A program made the translations under genes and the position numbers. The notes beneath the pieces were generated by a model that did no database searches, had not been told where the DNA came from, and was given only the letters and a program-made list of their open reading frames with translations. From a virus: a stretch of DNA of 35,756 bases. Of the stretch, positions 34,974 through 35,756 are shown piece by piece. The stretch lies in IMG/VR virus record IMGVR_UViG_3300017760_000030, positions 1 through 35,756 of that record. The stretch is one strand, 5' to 3'. Position 1 is the first letter of the stretch. Each line of letters begins with the position of its first letter.

Positions 34974-34981
34974 TATTTATA
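34974..34981 (-). promoter_or_regulatory. T4-type late promoter
   Basis: Exact TATAAATA on the minus strand, 5 nt after the CCA end of the tRNA gene and 31 nt before the CTG of the 71-aa gene. It is the first late promoter of the block; no TATAAATA precedes the oxygenase gene, which may therefore belong to an earlier transcription class. Confidence 0.85.
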
Positions 34982-34986
34982 CAATT

Positions 34987-35064
34987 TGGCCTCTCCAGCA
35001 AGACTCGAACTTGCGACCCACAGTTTAGAAGACTGTTGCTCTATTCCAACTGAGCTATGGAGAG
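34987..35064 (-). tRNA. tRNA-Arg (anticodon TCT)
   Basis: A complete cloverleaf on the minus strand. The acceptor stem is CTCTCCA/TGGAGAG (7 bp), the D stem GCTC/GAGC, the anticodon stem ACAGT/ACTGT around loop CTTCTAA (anticodon TCT, reading AGA), and the T stem GCAAG/CTTGC with loop TTCGAGT. The discriminator is G (34990) and CCA is encoded at 34987-34989. All stems pair perfectly, so the gene is probably functional. It begins at the base immediately after the stop codon of the oxygenase gene, with no spacer, so it must be cut from a shared transcript. AGA is a favoured Arg codon in AT-rich phages and may be poorly served by the host. Confidence 0.97.
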
Positions 35065-35616
35065 TTAGATTTGTTGAACTCCGATATTCCCTGCAATCAT
35101 GATTCGTTTTTCTTTACACTTACATGGGGGAACACTATGTCTTGCAAGAGATGAAAAGATAATCAGGTCACCCTCATTTGGTTCAAAACACATAATCGGT
35201 TTTGTTTCTGGAAAGACTAGAGGACTTGAACCCTCTGGGGCTTTGACATAATAACACCAACTCCAAAGATAGGGCCAATGATTATGTTCTTTTGTTTCGT
35301 CACTCTCACCATAAACAGCACCCCAACATTCAGAAGTATAAAGAGGTGGCTTGTGTTTAGTGAGATGACTAGCGATACCGATTACAATATCTGAAAGCTG
35401 TTTAAAACCAGTATGAGTTTTATGCATAGTCCAGTTTGTCATATCTGCTTTGACATTCGTAGACTGATTCATCTCATCACCAGTTTCAAGAATTATTCTT
35501 GCAAGATTTTCGTGCAACGTAAAGTCTGCATCCTTTTCCATCACATTCGTTATATTCAGAATATTAGTATCATAAACTGGAAGCCTCATTCCGAAATCAT
35601 AGTAATTTACTTTCAT
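35065..35616 (-). CDS. 2-oxoglutarate/Fe(II)-dependent oxygenase, phage type (183 aa)
   Basis: Putative 2OG-Fe(II) dioxygenase of the kind common in marine T4-like phages (similar to the TIGR02466 group). 'EHNHWPYLWSWCYYVKAPEG' (His111, His113) corresponds to the HxH/D iron-binding strand and following 'SG.YYV' strand. 'PNEGDLIIFSSLARHSVPP' gives the second iron ligand, His160. 'KRIMIAGNI' supplies Arg171, expected to bind 2-oxoglutarate. 'SECWGAVYG' precedes the core, as is usual. These residues support an active double-stranded beta-helix fold; the substrate is unknown. A TTG at 35626-35628 would extend the protein by four residues, but it lies inside the ribosome binding site (GGAGAG, 35621-35626), so ATG at 35614-35616 is chosen. 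There is no late promoter; a 7-bp hairpin lies just upstream. Cotranscribed with the tRNA. Confidence 0.9.
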   Translation of the reverse strand: MKVNYYDFGMRLPVYDTNILNITNVMEKDADFTLHENLARIILETGDEMNQSTNVKADMTNWTMHKTHTGFKQLSDIVIGIASHLTKHKPPLYTSECWGAVYGESDETKEHNHWPYLWSWCYYVKAPEGSSPLVFPETKPIMCFEPNEGDLIIFSSLARHSVPPCKCKEKRIMIAGNIGVQQI

Positions 35617-35630
35617 ATTTCTCTCCAAAT

Positions 35631-35648
35631 CGTTTCGGCTGCGAAACG
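35631..35648 (-). other. Perfect 7-bp hairpin upstream of the oxygenase ribosome binding site
   Basis: CGTTTCG (35642-35648 on the minus strand) pairs with CGAAACG (35631-35637) around a 4-base loop. It sits between the stop of the gene entering from the right and the GGAGAG site. It is followed by ATTTGG, not a T-run, so a strong intrinsic terminator is unlikely. It may be an RNA-processing or stability element, or a weak terminator. Confidence 0.6.
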
Positions 35649-35670
35649 CGGGCTAAAATTCTAAAATCGA

Positions 35671-35756
35671 CTATAGTAACTTCAAGTCTCTCGCGGCTGC
35701 ACTCAACGGTGCTAGTCTACTCATCATAACGTATATTACAATACTTGTAATCTCTC
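35671..35756 (-). CDS. C-terminal end of an unidentified gene (cut by window edge)
   Basis: An open frame enters from the right edge and ends at TAG (35671-35673); 28 codons are visible, ending EITSIVIYVMMSRLAPLSAA then ARDLKLL. The tail looks like the natural end of a protein: an amphipathic Ala/Leu helix. Its GC content is higher than the rest of the window. An internal ATG-ATG could instead start an 18-codon peptide, but no ribosome binding site supports that. It is too short for assignment. The frame leaves 55 nt to the oxygenase start. Confidence 0.5.
   Translation of the reverse strand, partial: EITSIVIYVMMSRLAPLSAAARDLKLL

Noticed and set aside
35617-35628. TTG start at 35628 for the oxygenase
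   Set aside because: The TTG is inside the GGAGAG ribosome binding site of the ATG at 35614-35616, and no other site lies upstream at a proper distance.
35629-35670. Intrinsic terminator
   Set aside because: The 7-bp hairpin is not followed by a T-run on the minus strand (ATTTGG), so only a general hairpin is reported. No convincing terminator was found elsewhere between the genes.
1-35756. Insertion sequences, integrase or attachment site near the tRNA
   Set aside because: No transposase or integrase motif, terminal inverted repeat or duplicated tRNA end was seen; the tRNA is a normal phage-encoded gene.

Overview
The window is a block of late structural genes from an AT-rich T4-like marine myovirus. 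All supported genes lie on the minus strand, so transcription runs from high to low coordinates. The gene order 5, 25, 6, 7-like, 8 is the T4 baseplate order. The DUF4815 giant protein, the DUF7483/LamG-like adhesins, the 'MPYIG' fibre N-termini and the TATAAATA late promoters point to the cyanophage/pelagiphage branch of T4-like phages. I see no photosynthesis or other host-specific marker gene, so the host (Prochlorococcus, Synechococcus, SAR11 or another) is open. Almost every base is coding, and no gene-free stretch exceeds about 50 bases except around the right edge.

Layout in the direction of transcription. (1) 35756-34727: the C-terminal end of an unidentified gene, a 7-bp hairpin, a 2-oxoglutarate/Fe(II) oxygenase, a tRNA-Arg(TCT) directly abutting it, and a 71-codon gene that seems to start at CTG. 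(2) 34693-24283: the baseplate hub and wedge. These are gp5 (VgrG-like, no lysozyme domain), a 508-aa unknown protein, gp25 (TTG start), gp6 and a 1657-aa gp7-like wedge protein carrying a cupredoxin-like insert. (3) 24251-15448: gp8, a 2159-aa DUF4815 protein in the gp9/gp10 position, a small coiled-coil protein and a short fibre protein. (4) 15428-1: a fibre and adhesin region with repeat-built fibres, two large LamG/SPRY-like/DUF7483 adhesins, one fibre with a C-terminal S74 chaperone, small accessory proteins and a fibre gene cut by the left edge.

Ten promoter motifs (nine exact TATAAATA, one CATAAATA) stand 16-37 nt upstream of a start codon and just past the preceding stop. They divide the region into short late transcription units. 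The fibre/adhesin region looks like a duplicated host-recognition cassette: [fibre + LamG/DUF7483 adhesin] occurs twice, and a 77-bp perfect direct repeat links the two fibre genes. This arrangement should allow recombination and shuffling of receptor-binding parts.
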